DNA of 64,000 nt from Geodermatophilus siccatus. Lineage in GTDB: Bacteria; Actinomycetota; Actinomycetes; Mycobacteriales; Geodermatophilaceae. Below, piece by piece: positions 1-7,180 of the stretch; positions within the stretch are counted from its first letter, which is position 1; every line of letters starts with the position of its first letter. Where the stretch lies: NCBI RefSeq assembly GCF_900103785.1, contig NZ_FNHE01000004.1, positions 1 through 64,000 of the forward strand, read 5' to 3'. The position numbers were made by a program, and so were the translations under genes. Under the pieces are notes generated by a model, which was not told the DNA's origin, made no database searches, and saw only the letters and a list, made by a program, of their open reading frames with translations.

Positions 1-25
1 TTAGAAGACGTTGCGGAAGTAGGTC
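1..25 (+). repeat. left terminal inverted repeat of the IS
   Basis: Pairs with 891-915 in inverted orientation. Positions 1-9 and 11-14 match exactly, then 18-20 and 23-25 match again. This is the transposase binding end. Confidence 0.75.
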
Positions 26-70
26 GTCGGCCCCTGGCCGTCCGCAAGGGATCGGCGCAGCGTGCGCGGC

Positions 71-900
71 ATGTCGTCGTCGGCGTCTTCCCCGCCGCCG
101 CGGCTGATCAGCGACGAGCTGTGGGCGCTGGTTGAGCCGCTGGTCCCACCGCGTCGCCCTGCCATCCACGGACGCACCGGCCGGCCCCGGACCTCAGATC
201 GGGACGTGCTCGAGGGCATCGCCTTCGTGCTCTCCACCGGCATCGGCTGGACCAAGCTGCCCACCGAGCTCGGCTACGGCTCGGGCTGGACCTGCTGGCG
301 CCGGCTGCACGAGTGGGCCGACGCAGGCGTCTTCGACCGCCTGCACACCGCCGTCCTCGACCAGCTCGGCTCCGAGGGCCGGTTGGACTGGTCGCGAGCC
401 AACCTCGACTCGGTCAGCGTCCGCGCCAAAAGGGGGGTGAGCTGACCGGCCCGAACCCGACCGACCGGGGCAAGGCCGGCAGCAAGTACCACTTGCTCGT
501 CGACGCGCACGGGCTGCCGCTCAACGTGCTCGTCTCCGGCGCGAACCGGCACGACAGCATGCTCGTCGAGCCGATCCTCGACACCATGCCGGCGATCAAG
601 CGCGGCGGCCGGGGCCACCCGCGGCGACGGCCGCTGAAGCTGCACGGCGACAAGGGCTATGACAATCCACGGGTCCGTCGTTACCTGCGCCGCCGCGGGA
701 TCACCGCCCGCATCGCCCGGATCGGCCGAGACTCCAGCGTGCGTTTGGGCCGCCACCGCTGGGTCGTCGAACGGACGCTGGGCTGGCTGCTGGCCTACAA
801 ACGCCTGGCTCTGCGCTACGACCGCACCGCCACGACGATCAACGCGCTGGTCCGGCTCGCGGTCACCCTCATCTGCGCCCGCCGGCTACCGACTGACTAA
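71..900 (+). CDS. IS5-family DDE transposase, expressed by -1 frameshift
   Basis: Catalyses transposition of the surrounding element. The first frame (ATG 71, stop 445) encodes the DUF4096-type N-terminal domain of IS5 transposases (LISDELWALVEPLVP..., TGIGWTKLP) and the first catalytic Asp in ANLDS. The second frame, open to 900, encodes the DDE_Tnp_1 part: HGDKGYD with the second Asp and VVERTLGWLLAYKR with the Glu. The frames join in the -1 direction at the A4G6 run (428-437), so a full enzyme of about 276 residues needs ribosomal slippage. Within the N-terminal frame a GTG at 62 is an alternative start. If slippage does not happen, the first frame alone would make a DNA-binding fragment that could repress transposition, as known for related IS elements. 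Confidence 0.8.
428..437 (+). other. slippery A4G6 site for -1 frameshifting
   Basis: AAAAGGGGGG lies where the first transposase frame runs out (TGA at 443-445) and the second frame is already open. Zero-frame codons are AAA AGG GGG; moving back one base gives AAG GGG. A and G runs of this type act as shift sites in IS5-family and other IS elements. A downstream stimulatory structure was not worked out. Confidence 0.65.
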
Positions 901-915
901 TGCAATGTCTTCTAA
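891..915 (-). repeat. right terminal inverted repeat of the IS
   Basis: Inverted copy of the left end, ending GCAATGTCTTCTAA at 902-915. It overlaps the transposase stop region, as usual for compact IS elements. Confidence 0.75.
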
Positions 916-1674
916 GCGGGGCTTGCTCGAGCCCTCCGGCCACTGCGGCCGGAGGTACTCGGCTGTCATGGGTTGGCGTAGCTGGCGGCGTCACGGACGC
1001 GCGTCGGGGCTGGTGGATGGCAAGGGTGCGTGGGTGCGGCCTGTACCGGGGACTACACGGACAGAGATGCGCTCATGCAGCACGCGACGCTGTCGGAGTC
1101 GGCGCTGCGCCTGCGAGGCGGGCTCCGGCGAAGGCGAAGGCTCTGGGCACGACGGTGGATCCGCCGACCGGCTCATCGATGCCGTGGAGTTCTGCCGCCT
1201 ACGGGTCCGACTCCTGCCTGGACCGACCTCGTGCCGGATCGAGATGGGGGCCGAGCACGAAAGAAACCAGGGAGGCAGCCCGAACCCCGCCGAGGCAAAC
1301 CCCCGGTCCCTAACCAGCTGGCCCCGCCCGGCTCTGCCGGGGCCAGCTGGTTAGGGACCGGAGCCAGCCGGTCTTGCTGCCCATCGGCCGGACAACCGGC
1401 CGGTCGGCGTCCATTCGTCCTCGTGGCGCCATGCCCGCGTCGGTGTCCTCGCCCCGCGCGAAGAGTCCTCGGCAGCGATGTGCCGGAGCCGTCAACTGTT
1501 GTCGCGCGGACGGCTGGGCGGTGGCTCCCGGGCAAGACGCTGTGTCAATCGCCGACGCGGCGACGTGCGTCGTCCGCGTCGGCGCTCGGCTGTCTCGCGG
1601 AGTCGTGGTGCCGAGCCCGGTGAGTCGTGCCGATACAGGGGAGGCAACGCCTCGCCGAGCCAGGAAGTCCCGAC
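916..1674. other. intergenic stretch without a convincing gene
   Basis: About 760 bp between the IS and the DUF3048 gene. Open frames here are GC-driven, low-complexity (Arg/Pro/Ser-rich) and lack ribosome binding sites or recognisable domains. The only clear structure is the long inverted repeat at 1304-1360. Confidence 0.55.
1304..1360. terminator. 23-bp perfect inverted repeat, terminator-like
   Basis: Arms 1304-1326 and 1338-1360 are perfectly complementary with an 11-nt loop. No T tract follows. It could be a bidirectional terminator, or the remnant of a small palindromic mobile element, since no gene end lies close by on either side. Confidence 0.5.
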
Positions 1675-2829
1675 GTGCCCAGGTCCACCGCGCCCCGGTC
1701 CCGCTCCGGGCCGAGGAAGGGTGCCCGCACCACGAAGGGCTCCCGGTCCAGAAAGGGAAAGGCGGCGAAGGGCCGCCGGCGGTCGAGGTCCGGGCGCGGT
1801 CTTCGAGCGGCCCTGCTCGTGGTGCTGATGGCCGCCGGTGTGGTCACGTGGCCGGCGGCGGAGAAGCACCTGTCCGCCTTGCCGTTCCTGAACTCGGTCA
1901 TCGCCACGCTGACGCAGCCGTCCGCGCCTGCTTGGCCGCTGACCGGGGTCCCGGCCGACGCGGTCGCCGACCGCCCGGCGCTCGCGGTGAAGATCGAGAA
2001 CTCCGTCGACGCCCGACCGCAGACCGGGCTGGCCGCCGCGGACGTGGTGTGGGAGCAGGTCGTCGAGGGCGGCATCACCCGGCTCGTCGCCGTCTACCAC
2101 TCCGACCTCCCGCCCGAGATCGGCCCGGTGCGGTCGATCCGGCCGATGGACCCCGCGATCGCCGCGCCGCTGGACGGGCTACTCGCGTTCTCCGGTGGCG
2201 TGCCGACCTACGTCACCGCCGCCCAGGACGCGGGACTGCAGGCGCTCAGCCAGGACTCCGGGGCCGACGGCTTCCACCGGACGACGACCCGCGCGGCGCC
2301 GCACAACGTCTACGCGGTGCCGCAGACCCTCGTCGACCAGGCCGATGCCGCCCACCGAGCCGCACCCGACGCCCAGTTCGACTACTCCGCGGCCGGCGAA
2401 CGACCCACCGCCGTCGCCGCGGGGCAACCGACGACCACCCTGGAGCTCACGTTGTCCGGGGTCAGCCACCCCTGGTGGACCTGGAGCTCTGCGGACGGCC
2501 GCTGGCTGCGCAGCGAGGGGAGCAGCCCATCTGTCGAGGCGGACGGCCGGCGGATCGGCGCCACCAACGTCGTCGTCCTGCGCGTCGACGTCGTCGCGAC
2601 CGAGGCCCGCGACCCGGCCGGCAACCCCGTCCCGGAGACCATCCTGACCGGCACCGGCCGGGCCCTCGTCGCCTCCGGCGGGCACACGGTCGAGGCGACC
2701 TGGTCCAAGCCGGAGACCGAGGACCGGGTGACGCTGACCGGGGCGGACGGCGAACCGGTGACCCTGGGGCCCGGGACCACCTGGGTCGAACTGGTCCCCA
2801 ACAGCGGCGGCGCAGTCGCCACCGGATGA
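1675..2829 (+). CDS. DUF3048 domain-containing membrane-anchored/secreted protein
   Basis: Predicted envelope protein of 384 residues. A very basic N-terminus (many Arg/Lys/Ser) precedes a hydrophobic segment (LRAALLVVLMAAGVV) that should anchor it in the membrane with the rest outside. The external part matches DUF3048/YerB-type proteins: LAVKIENSVDARPQTGL, VVWEQVVEGGITR, GPVRSIRPMD, HNVYA and a C-terminal segment with WSK and GTTWVELVP. Function of the family is unknown. The GTG at 1675 is preferred because AGGAAG sits 8 bases upstream; an in-frame GTG at 1627 has no such site. Confidence 0.8.
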   Translation: MPRSTAPRSRSGPRKGARTTKGSRSRKGKAAKGRRRSRSGRGLRAALLVVLMAAGVVTWPAAEKHLSALPFLNSVIATLTQPSAPAWPLTGVPADAVADRPALAVKIENSVDARPQTGLAAADVVWEQVVEGGITRLVAVYHSDLPPEIGPVRSIRPMDPAIAAPLDGLLAFSGGVPTYVTAAQDAGLQALSQDSGADGFHRTTTRAAPHNVYAVPQTLVDQADAAHRAAPDAQFDYSAAGERPTAVAAGQPTTTLELTLSGVSHPWWTWSSADGRWLRSEGSSPSVEADGRRIGATNVVVLRVDVVATEARDPAGNPVPETILTGTGRALVASGGHTVEATWSKPETEDRVTLTGADGEPVTLGPGTTWVELVPNSGGAVATG

Positions 2830-2893
2830 CCCACGGAAGTGACGTATGCCGGGCGTCCGGCTGCGTCGGCCCTGAAGGAACTGGCATCACCAC

Positions 2894-2918
2894 GACTACG
2901 ATGTAGTCATGGGTAGTC
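2894..2918 (+). promoter_or_regulatory. putative -10 box and RHH operator of a TA module
   Basis: GACTAC-GAT-GTAGTC (2894-2908) is a perfect dyad directly before the antitoxin ATG, and GTAGTC is repeated at 2913-2918, exactly 10 bp downstream of the same half site. Within the dyad, TACGAT (2897-2902) fits a -10 box that would start transcription at about the ATG at 2909. No ribosome binding site is present, so the mRNA is probably leaderless and autorepressed by the RHH antitoxin. The -35 is weak. Confidence 0.5.
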
Positions 2919-3343
2919 CTCGCTCGGTCCGCGTGTCGGATGACGTCCTTCGCCGACTTGCCGACCTGGCCGGACGGCGCGGCGCCTCGGTCTCATCGAC
3001 CATCGAGCGGCTGCTCGACGAGGCGCTGCGCCGGGAGGCCCATCCGGGGATCACCTTCCGCGACGGCGCGGGTGGCCGGCGGGCCGGTCTGGTGGGTGGG
3101 CCGGACGTCGACGAGGTGATCCGGACCCTCCGGGGTGTCCAGGAGGAGCGCCACGAGGACGTCGTCGCCGCGGTCGCCGAGATGACGTCGTTGACGGAGG
3201 CGCAGGTGCGGGCGGCCGTCGCCTACTACGCCGACCACTGGGACGAGGTCGACGCGAGGATCGCCGCCAACGACCGGGCCGCCGAGGAGCTGGAGGCAGC
3301 CTGGCGGCGCCAGCAGGAGGTCCTGGCCGGTCCGAACCGGTGA
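2909..3343 (+). CDS. RHH/DUF433-type antitoxin
   Basis: Antitoxin of 144 residues, partner of the next gene. The first ~45 residues form a ribbon-helix-helix DNA-binding domain (SVRVSDDVLRRLADLAGRRG, VSSTIERLLDEAL). The rest resembles the DUF433 domain of antitoxins paired with DUF5615 toxins (HPGITFRDG, GPDVDEVIRTLRG, LTEAQVRAAVAYYADH). RHH antitoxins normally repress their own operon, which fits the dyad overlapping the start codon. Its stop overlaps the toxin start by 4 bases (GTGA), a translational-coupling arrangement. Confidence 0.8.
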   Translation: MGSPRSVRVSDDVLRRLADLAGRRGASVSSTIERLLDEALRREAHPGITFRDGAGGRRAGLVGGPDVDEVIRTLRGVQEERHEDVVAAVAEMTSLTEAQVRAAVAYYADHWDEVDARIAANDRAAEELEAAWRRQQEVLAGPNR

Positions 3344-3711
3344 GGCTCCTGCTCGACGAGATGTACCCGCGGCGACTCGCGGAGCAGCTACGTGCGGAGG
3401 GCCACGACGTCGTCGCCGTCGTCGAACTGCCGGACCTCGTCGGCCGGGAGGACGCCGAGGTGGCGCGCTGGGCCCGCGAGCACGGCCGCGTCGTGGTCAC
3501 CGAGAACGTCGTCGACTACGCGCCCCTGGACGTCGACGAGCACGCCGGCCTGCTGCTGGTCAACGCACGCCGCTGGCCGCGCACCCCGAGCGGCCTGCCG
3601 CGGTTGCTCACGGCCCCCTGTTCCTGGCTCGAGGCGCGAGCCGGCGGGGACGACAGCAGCGAGCGGGGCACCGGCCTCGTCCAGTGGCTCCAAGAGCCTC
3701 CTCGGAGATGA
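3340..3711 (+). CDS. DUF5615 PIN-like toxin
   Basis: Predicted ribonuclease toxin of 123 residues with a PIN-like fold. Opening LLLDEMYPRRLAEQLRAEGH with its first acidic residue, then DAEVARWAREHGRVVVTENVVDY with the central acidic cluster, is the standard pattern of DUF5615 proteins. It starts at a GTG inside the antitoxin stop. It would cleave RNA when released from the upstream antitoxin; activity is inferred from the family. Confidence 0.78.
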   Translation: MRLLLDEMYPRRLAEQLRAEGHDVVAVVELPDLVGREDAEVARWAREHGRVVVTENVVDYAPLDVDEHAGLLLVNARRWPRTPSGLPRLLTAPCSWLEARAGGDDSSERGTGLVQWLQEPPRR

Positions 3712-3713
3712 CG

Positions 3714-4676
3714 TCAGCTCGCCAGCGCCATCCCCTGGAAGACCTGCTCGCGGTGCCAGGCACGTGCCGCTCGGCCGGCAGGGGAGTGCCCGGTCGCGGC
3801 CGTCGGCCGTGCAAGGTCGTACACAGTCCGGCCCTGCGGCGTGCGGGCGGAGAAGCGCTGGGACACCACGACGGCGAGGTCGTCGTCCAGGCCGAGCATC
3901 CCGCGGTCGAACAACTTGTGGTGCAGCGAGCAGAGCGCGAGGCCGTTGTCGAGGTCGTCCGGGCCGCCCAGCTTGAACGAGCGGACGTGCGCAGCCTCGA
4001 TCCCGACCACGGCTCCACCGGCGGCGCCATCGAAGCCGCAGAAGGCGCACTGTCGGTCCCACGCCGCGATGACGGCAGCCGGCCAGGTGCCGCTGCGCCG
4101 TCGCTGGTCGGGGCTCCCGCTGACCGAACGGCCCTCGAGCAGGTCCGGGTCCGTACCGACTGCCACCAGGACGTCCGGCGCCACCGTGCCCAGGAAGTGG
4201 CTCTCGACCAGTCCGCGAGCCGCCTGGCTCAATAGCTCAGGTCGGTCGCGCAGCGCCGCCTCGAGTGATGCCTCCAGCCGGCCGGTGACCCCCTCCCGCA
4301 GCGGACTGACGGTGTCCATCGGGACGTCGCGGTCGAGGGTCCAGACGCCATCGGAGCGCAGGCGGGTGAAGGGGTAGGCCGCACTCTGGGCGCGACCGGT
4401 CTTGGACGTCGGGCCGAACTCCTGGAGCAGGTCGGCCAGCTGCGACTCGGCCTCCGACCAGGGCAGCGCACTGGTCCCGGTCGTCGCCAGCCGACCGAGC
4501 GCCAGGAGGACCAGCAGCGGCTCGTGCGGCGAGCGGCGCCCGTCCTGCTGGTGCTGCCGGAGCGAGGAGAGTCGCTCGAGGACCTGCTGGACAGGACACG
4601 ACGGAGAGCGACGAGACCGGGGCGCGAGGCCGTGCCGCTTGGATGTGCCGGTTCCCGTGGGGGTCGGGGGTCGCAC
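3714..4676 (-). CDS. SBD-HNH endonuclease, predicted phosphorothioate-DNA-dependent restriction enzyme
   Basis: A 320-residue protein with the two-domain layout of ScoMcrA-like type IV enzymes. The N-terminal half matches the sulfur-binding domain family: PHEPLLVLLALGRL, LLQEFGPTSKT, YPFTRLRSDGVW, then LVESHF. The C-terminal half is an HNH nuclease: a Cys pair (CAFCG), GIEAAHVRSF with the first His, LDNGLALCSLHHKLFDRG with Asn and the last His. It should cut DNA that carries backbone phosphorothioates made by Dnd systems. No dnd genes are in the window, so it probably guards against foreign modified DNA. It converges on the DUF5615 toxin with a 2-bp gap. The GTG start at 4676 is uncertain; residues 1-30 are low complexity. 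Confidence 0.78.
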   Translation of the reverse strand: MRPPTPTGTGTSKRHGLAPRSRRSPSCPVQQVLERLSSLRQHQQDGRRSPHEPLLVLLALGRLATTGTSALPWSEAESQLADLLQEFGPTSKTGRAQSAAYPFTRLRSDGVWTLDRDVPMDTVSPLREGVTGRLEASLEAALRDRPELLSQAARGLVESHFLGTVAPDVLVAVGTDPDLLEGRSVSGSPDQRRRSGTWPAAVIAAWDRQCAFCGFDGAAGGAVVGIEAAHVRSFKLGGPDDLDNGLALCSLHHKLFDRGMLGLDDDLAVVVSQRFSARTPQGRTVYDLARPTAATGHSPAGRAARAWHREQVFQGMALAS

Positions 4677-4781
4677 TAGGGAAGTGCGGCCATCTCAGGG
4701 AGCTGCTCGGGCGTCGGGGATGGGTCAGGCCGCCGAGGGGCGGCGTGCTGTCGGCTCGACGCCGGTGACCGCAGGGACGGC

Positions 4782-4813
4782 GAGCAGCAATCCGCTGCTC
4801 ATGCTGCTAACTT
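4782..4813 (+). promoter_or_regulatory. putative operator and -10 box of the FitAB-like module
   Basis: GAGCAGC-AATCC-GCTGCTC (4782-4800) is a perfect 7-bp dyad. TAACTT (4808-4813) fits a -10 box, placing the start of transcription at the GTG at 4820, so this antitoxin mRNA is also probably leaderless. No clear -35 was found. Confidence 0.42.
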
Positions 4814-4819
4814 GCATGC

Positions 4820-5056
4820 GTGCCCGTGTCGATGACCATCCGCGACGTCCCTGACGAGACACGCGACGAGCTGGCTGCCCGTGCGGCCCGCGCCGGTCAG
4901 TCGTTGCAGGAGTACGTCCGCGCCCAGCTGACCGAGCTGGCCCGGCGGCCCAGCCCCGCCGACCTGTGGGACCGGGTGCAGCACCGGGTCCGGACGACGG
5001 GCACCAGGCTGCCGGCGGCGGAGATCCTCGACCTGCGCGACCACGACCGCACGTGA
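4820..5056 (+). CDS. vapB: FitA-like RHH antitoxin
   Basis: Antitoxin of 78 residues. It begins with the typical MTIRDVPDETRDELAARAA beta-strand/helix of FitA/VapB RHH proteins, followed by GQSLQEYVRAQL and a C-terminal tail (LRDHDRT) that would wrap the toxin. GTG 4820 or ATG 4832 can be the start; the motif fits the ATG best, the spacing from the -10 fits the GTG. It overlaps the toxin by 4 bases (GTGA). Confidence 0.82.
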   Translation: MPVSMTIRDVPDETRDELAARAARAGQSLQEYVRAQLTELARRPSPADLWDRVQHRVRTTGTRLPAAEILDLRDHDRT

Positions 5057-5451
5057 CCATCGTCGTCGACTCCTCCGCGGTGGTCGCCGCGCTGGTGGAT
5101 GACGGCCCTGACGGCACGTGGGCGCGGGGCGGCCTCCGGGGCAACACCCTGACGGCGCCGGCCCACCTGCACGTCGAGGTATCGAACGTGCTCCGGCGCG
5201 CGGTCCTCTCCCGGCGACTCGGGCGGGATGCCGCCGCACTGGCGCACCGCGACCTCGTGCAGCTGCCCGTGACGCCCTTCCCCTTCGAGCCGTTGGGCGA
5301 CCGGGTCTGGGAGCTGCACCCCACGGTGACGGCCTACGACGCCGCCTTCGTCGCTCTCGCCGAGGAGCTGGGCGCGCCGCTGTGGACCCTCGACCGGAGG
5401 CTCGCCGACGCACCGGGTCCGCGGTGCGCCTTCCGGACACCTGACCACTGA
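5053..5451 (+). CDS. vapC: PIN-domain ribonuclease toxin (VapC family)
   Basis: Toxin of 132 residues. The acidic PIN residues are visible: VDSSAVVAALV with the first Asp, HLHVEVSNVLRRAVL with the conserved Glu, TAYDAAFVALAEELGAPLWT with the third and fourth acidic residues, and TLDRRLADA. PIN toxins cleave tRNA or rRNA in a Mg-dependent way when freed from their antitoxin. The GTG start lies within the antitoxin stop, giving translational coupling. Confidence 0.85.
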   Translation: MTIVVDSSAVVAALVDDGPDGTWARGGLRGNTLTAPAHLHVEVSNVLRRAVLSRRLGRDAAALAHRDLVQLPVTPFPFEPLGDRVWELHPTVTAYDAAFVALAEELGAPLWTLDRRLADAPGPRCAFRTPDH

Positions 5452-5492
5452 GCCGCGACGGGACGCTGCCGGGCGCCGATCGGAGCGGCGGA

Positions 5493-6533
5493 TCAGTCCC
5501 CGGGCACGACGACCGCGCGGCCGCGGACCGCCCCCTCGTGCAGCCGGCGGTAGGCCTCGGGTGCCTCGTCGAGCGTGTACTTCTCGACCTCCACGTGCAC
5601 CGCGCCGGCCCGGGCGAGGTCGAGCACCTCCATCAGCTCGGTCCGCGTGCCCCAGTACGGCGCCCGCACCGACGCCCCCATCGGCGTGGAGAAGAAGCCG
5701 GTCGGCAGCAGCCCGCCGCCGATCCCGACGATCTGGACCACGCCGTCCAGAGCCACCGACTTCCGCGCGATCTCCACGGTCGGCGCGGCGCCGACGAAGT
5801 CGAACACCGCCTGCGCGCCCACCCCGCCGGTCAGCGACCGGATCGCCTCGATGGCAGACGGGTCGGACCGCAGCACGGAGTGCGCTCCCACCTCCGACGC
5901 CAGCGCCAGCTTCTCCTCGCTGATGTCGAGCGCGACCACGGTCGCGCCGGTGACCGCGCGCAGCACCTGGATGCCGACGTGCCCCAGGCCGCCGGCGCCG
6001 ATCACCACGGCGGTGCTCCCGGCGGGCAGCTTGTCGAGGCTGGAGACGATCGCGTGGTACGGCGTGAGCCCCGCGTCGGTGAGCGAGACGCTCTGCACCG
6101 GGTCGAGGTCGCCGAGCGGGACCAGGTGCCGGACGTCGTCCACGACCAGGTACTCGGCCAGCGCGCCCGGGGAGCCCAGCCCGGGCGGCTGGATGCCCAG
6201 CGACGCCGCCCGCGGGCAGTAGTTCTCCGCACCCCGCGCGCACGCGTGGCACAGGCCGCACCCCCAGGGGCCGTAGACGGCGACCGCGTCGCCCGCCGCC
6301 ACACCGGTGACGCCGTCCCCGAGCGCGTCCACGACCCCGGCGCCCTCGTGCCCGAGCGTCAGCGGCAGCCCGTAGGCGTACTTGTCGGCGGGCAGGTCCA
6401 TGACGAACCAGTCGGAGTGGCACAGCCCGGCGGCGGTCACCCGCAGCCGGACCTGCCCCGGTCCCGGCTCCGGGGTCGGGACCTCCACCACCTCGGGTCC
6501 GCCGCCGATGGTCCGGTACTGCACCGCTCGCAT
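5493..6533 (-). CDS. zinc-dependent alcohol dehydrogenase
   Basis: Medium-chain NAD(P)-dependent dehydrogenase of 346 residues. Catalytic zinc ligands appear in LCHSDW and GHEGAG; the structural zinc site is CGLCHACARGAENYC with four cysteines; the cofactor loop is GAGGLGHVG followed by an acidic residue (ALDIS) that favours NAD. It likely oxidises an aliphatic or aromatic alcohol. It starts 9 bp after the cupin gene ends, with GAGGAG as ribosome binding site, so the two form an operon. Confidence 0.88.
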   Translation of the reverse strand: MRAVQYRTIGGGPEVVEVPTPEPGPGQVRLRVTAAGLCHSDWFVMDLPADKYAYGLPLTLGHEGAGVVDALGDGVTGVAAGDAVAVYGPWGCGLCHACARGAENYCPRAASLGIQPPGLGSPGALAEYLVVDDVRHLVPLGDLDPVQSVSLTDAGLTPYHAIVSSLDKLPAGSTAVVIGAGGLGHVGIQVLRAVTGATVVALDISEEKLALASEVGAHSVLRSDPSAIEAIRSLTGGVGAQAVFDFVGAAPTVEIARKSVALDGVVQIVGIGGGLLPTGFFSTPMGASVRAPYWGTRTELMEVLDLARAGAVHVEVEKYTLDEAPEAYRRLHEGAVRGRAVVVPGD

Positions 6534-6542
6534 GCGCGCTCC

Positions 6543-7049
6543 TCAGAACCTCAGGCCGTGTCGTTCGACGATGCGCTGGGTTCCCTCGGGATCGGCATCG
6601 CACTCGTACGGCGCGGCCATCCCGGCGATCTGCTCGGGCGTCGGTGGCTCGGTGAGGCGACCGAGCTGGCGGAACAACTCCTCGAGCCCGGACGGTGAGA
6701 TGAGCTCGAGCACCGCAGCCGGTTCGTCACCGGCGTTCCAGAACGTGTGCCACTGGTTCCGCGGCTTGAACACCAGATCGCCGGGTTCCGCGACCACCTC
6801 GTCGTCCCCGAGGACGGCGCCGATGCGTCCGAAGAGCACGTAGGTGTACTCGTCCTCCCGGTGGTGACGGTGCAGCGGGGCGGCCAGCGCCCGGGGCGCG
6901 AACAGGTGCTGGACGAGCGCGAAGCGGCCGCCGGCGTCCGCGCCGTCGATCATGAAGCGGTCACGGACCCCGTCGGGGTCCCCCATGACCACGCCGTCAC
7001 CGGCCTCGAGGATGCGCGGCGCCGAGGGGATGGCTGTCCGGTCGTCCAT
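6543..7049 (-). CDS. cupin domain protein
   Basis: Single-domain cupin of 168 residues. The metal motif is visible in PLHRHHREDEYTYVLFG (two His and a Glu) and the last His in QWHTFWN. It could be a small dioxygenase, isomerase or sensor. The C-terminal third (EELFRQLGRL, PPTPEQIAGMAAPYECD) is typical of cupins in actinobacteria. The ATG at 7049 is supported by GGGAGGAG just upstream; longer upstream readings have no ribosome binding site. First gene of an operon with the alcohol dehydrogenase. Confidence 0.82.
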   Translation of the reverse strand: MDDRTAIPSAPRILEAGDGVVMGDPDGVRDRFMIDGADAGGRFALVQHLFAPRALAAPLHRHHREDEYTYVLFGRIGAVLGDDEVVAEPGDLVFKPRNQWHTFWNAGDEPAAVLELISPSGLEELFRQLGRLTEPPTPEQIAGMAAPYECDADPEGTQRIVERHGLRF

Positions 7050-7130
7050 CGTCTCCTCCCCATGGAGGGCGGGGGACGACGGTACTGCCGCGAGGAGGCG
7101 CGGATGAAGTCCCTGACGAGCCGGCGCGGT

Positions 7131-7172
7131 GCGGTGGTGCCCGGGTGCCGGTCGGCACCCGGGCACCACCGC
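7131..7172. terminator. 20-bp hairpin terminator
   Basis: Arms of 19-20 bp (about 7131-7150 and 7153-7172) with a minimal loop. It lies directly after the stop of the PKD protein gene on the minus strand and before the cupin promoter. Confidence 0.7.
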
Positions 7173-7180
7173 GGGGCGGA

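Larger units (their letters stand above)
1..915 (+). mobile_element. IS5-family (IS427-like) insertion sequence, complete
   Basis: A compact element of about 915 bp with imperfect terminal inverted repeats and one transposase gene split over two frames. The left end begins TTAGAAGACGTTGC and the right end (902-915) is its reverse complement with one mismatch; matching continues patchily to about 25 bp. The terminal TA on each side of GAAGAC/GTCTTC could be a TA target duplication, so the true tips may be at 4 and 912. Size, DDE transposase and frameshift arrangement fit the IS427 group of IS5. Because the window starts at the left tip, the left flanking DNA cannot be seen. Confidence 0.85.

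Noticed and set aside
1374-2906. Alternative plus-strand frame of ~510 codons around the DUF3048 gene
   Set aside because: Arg/Pro/Gly-rich low-complexity reading; the DUF3048 frame has the ribosome binding site, membrane helix and family motifs.
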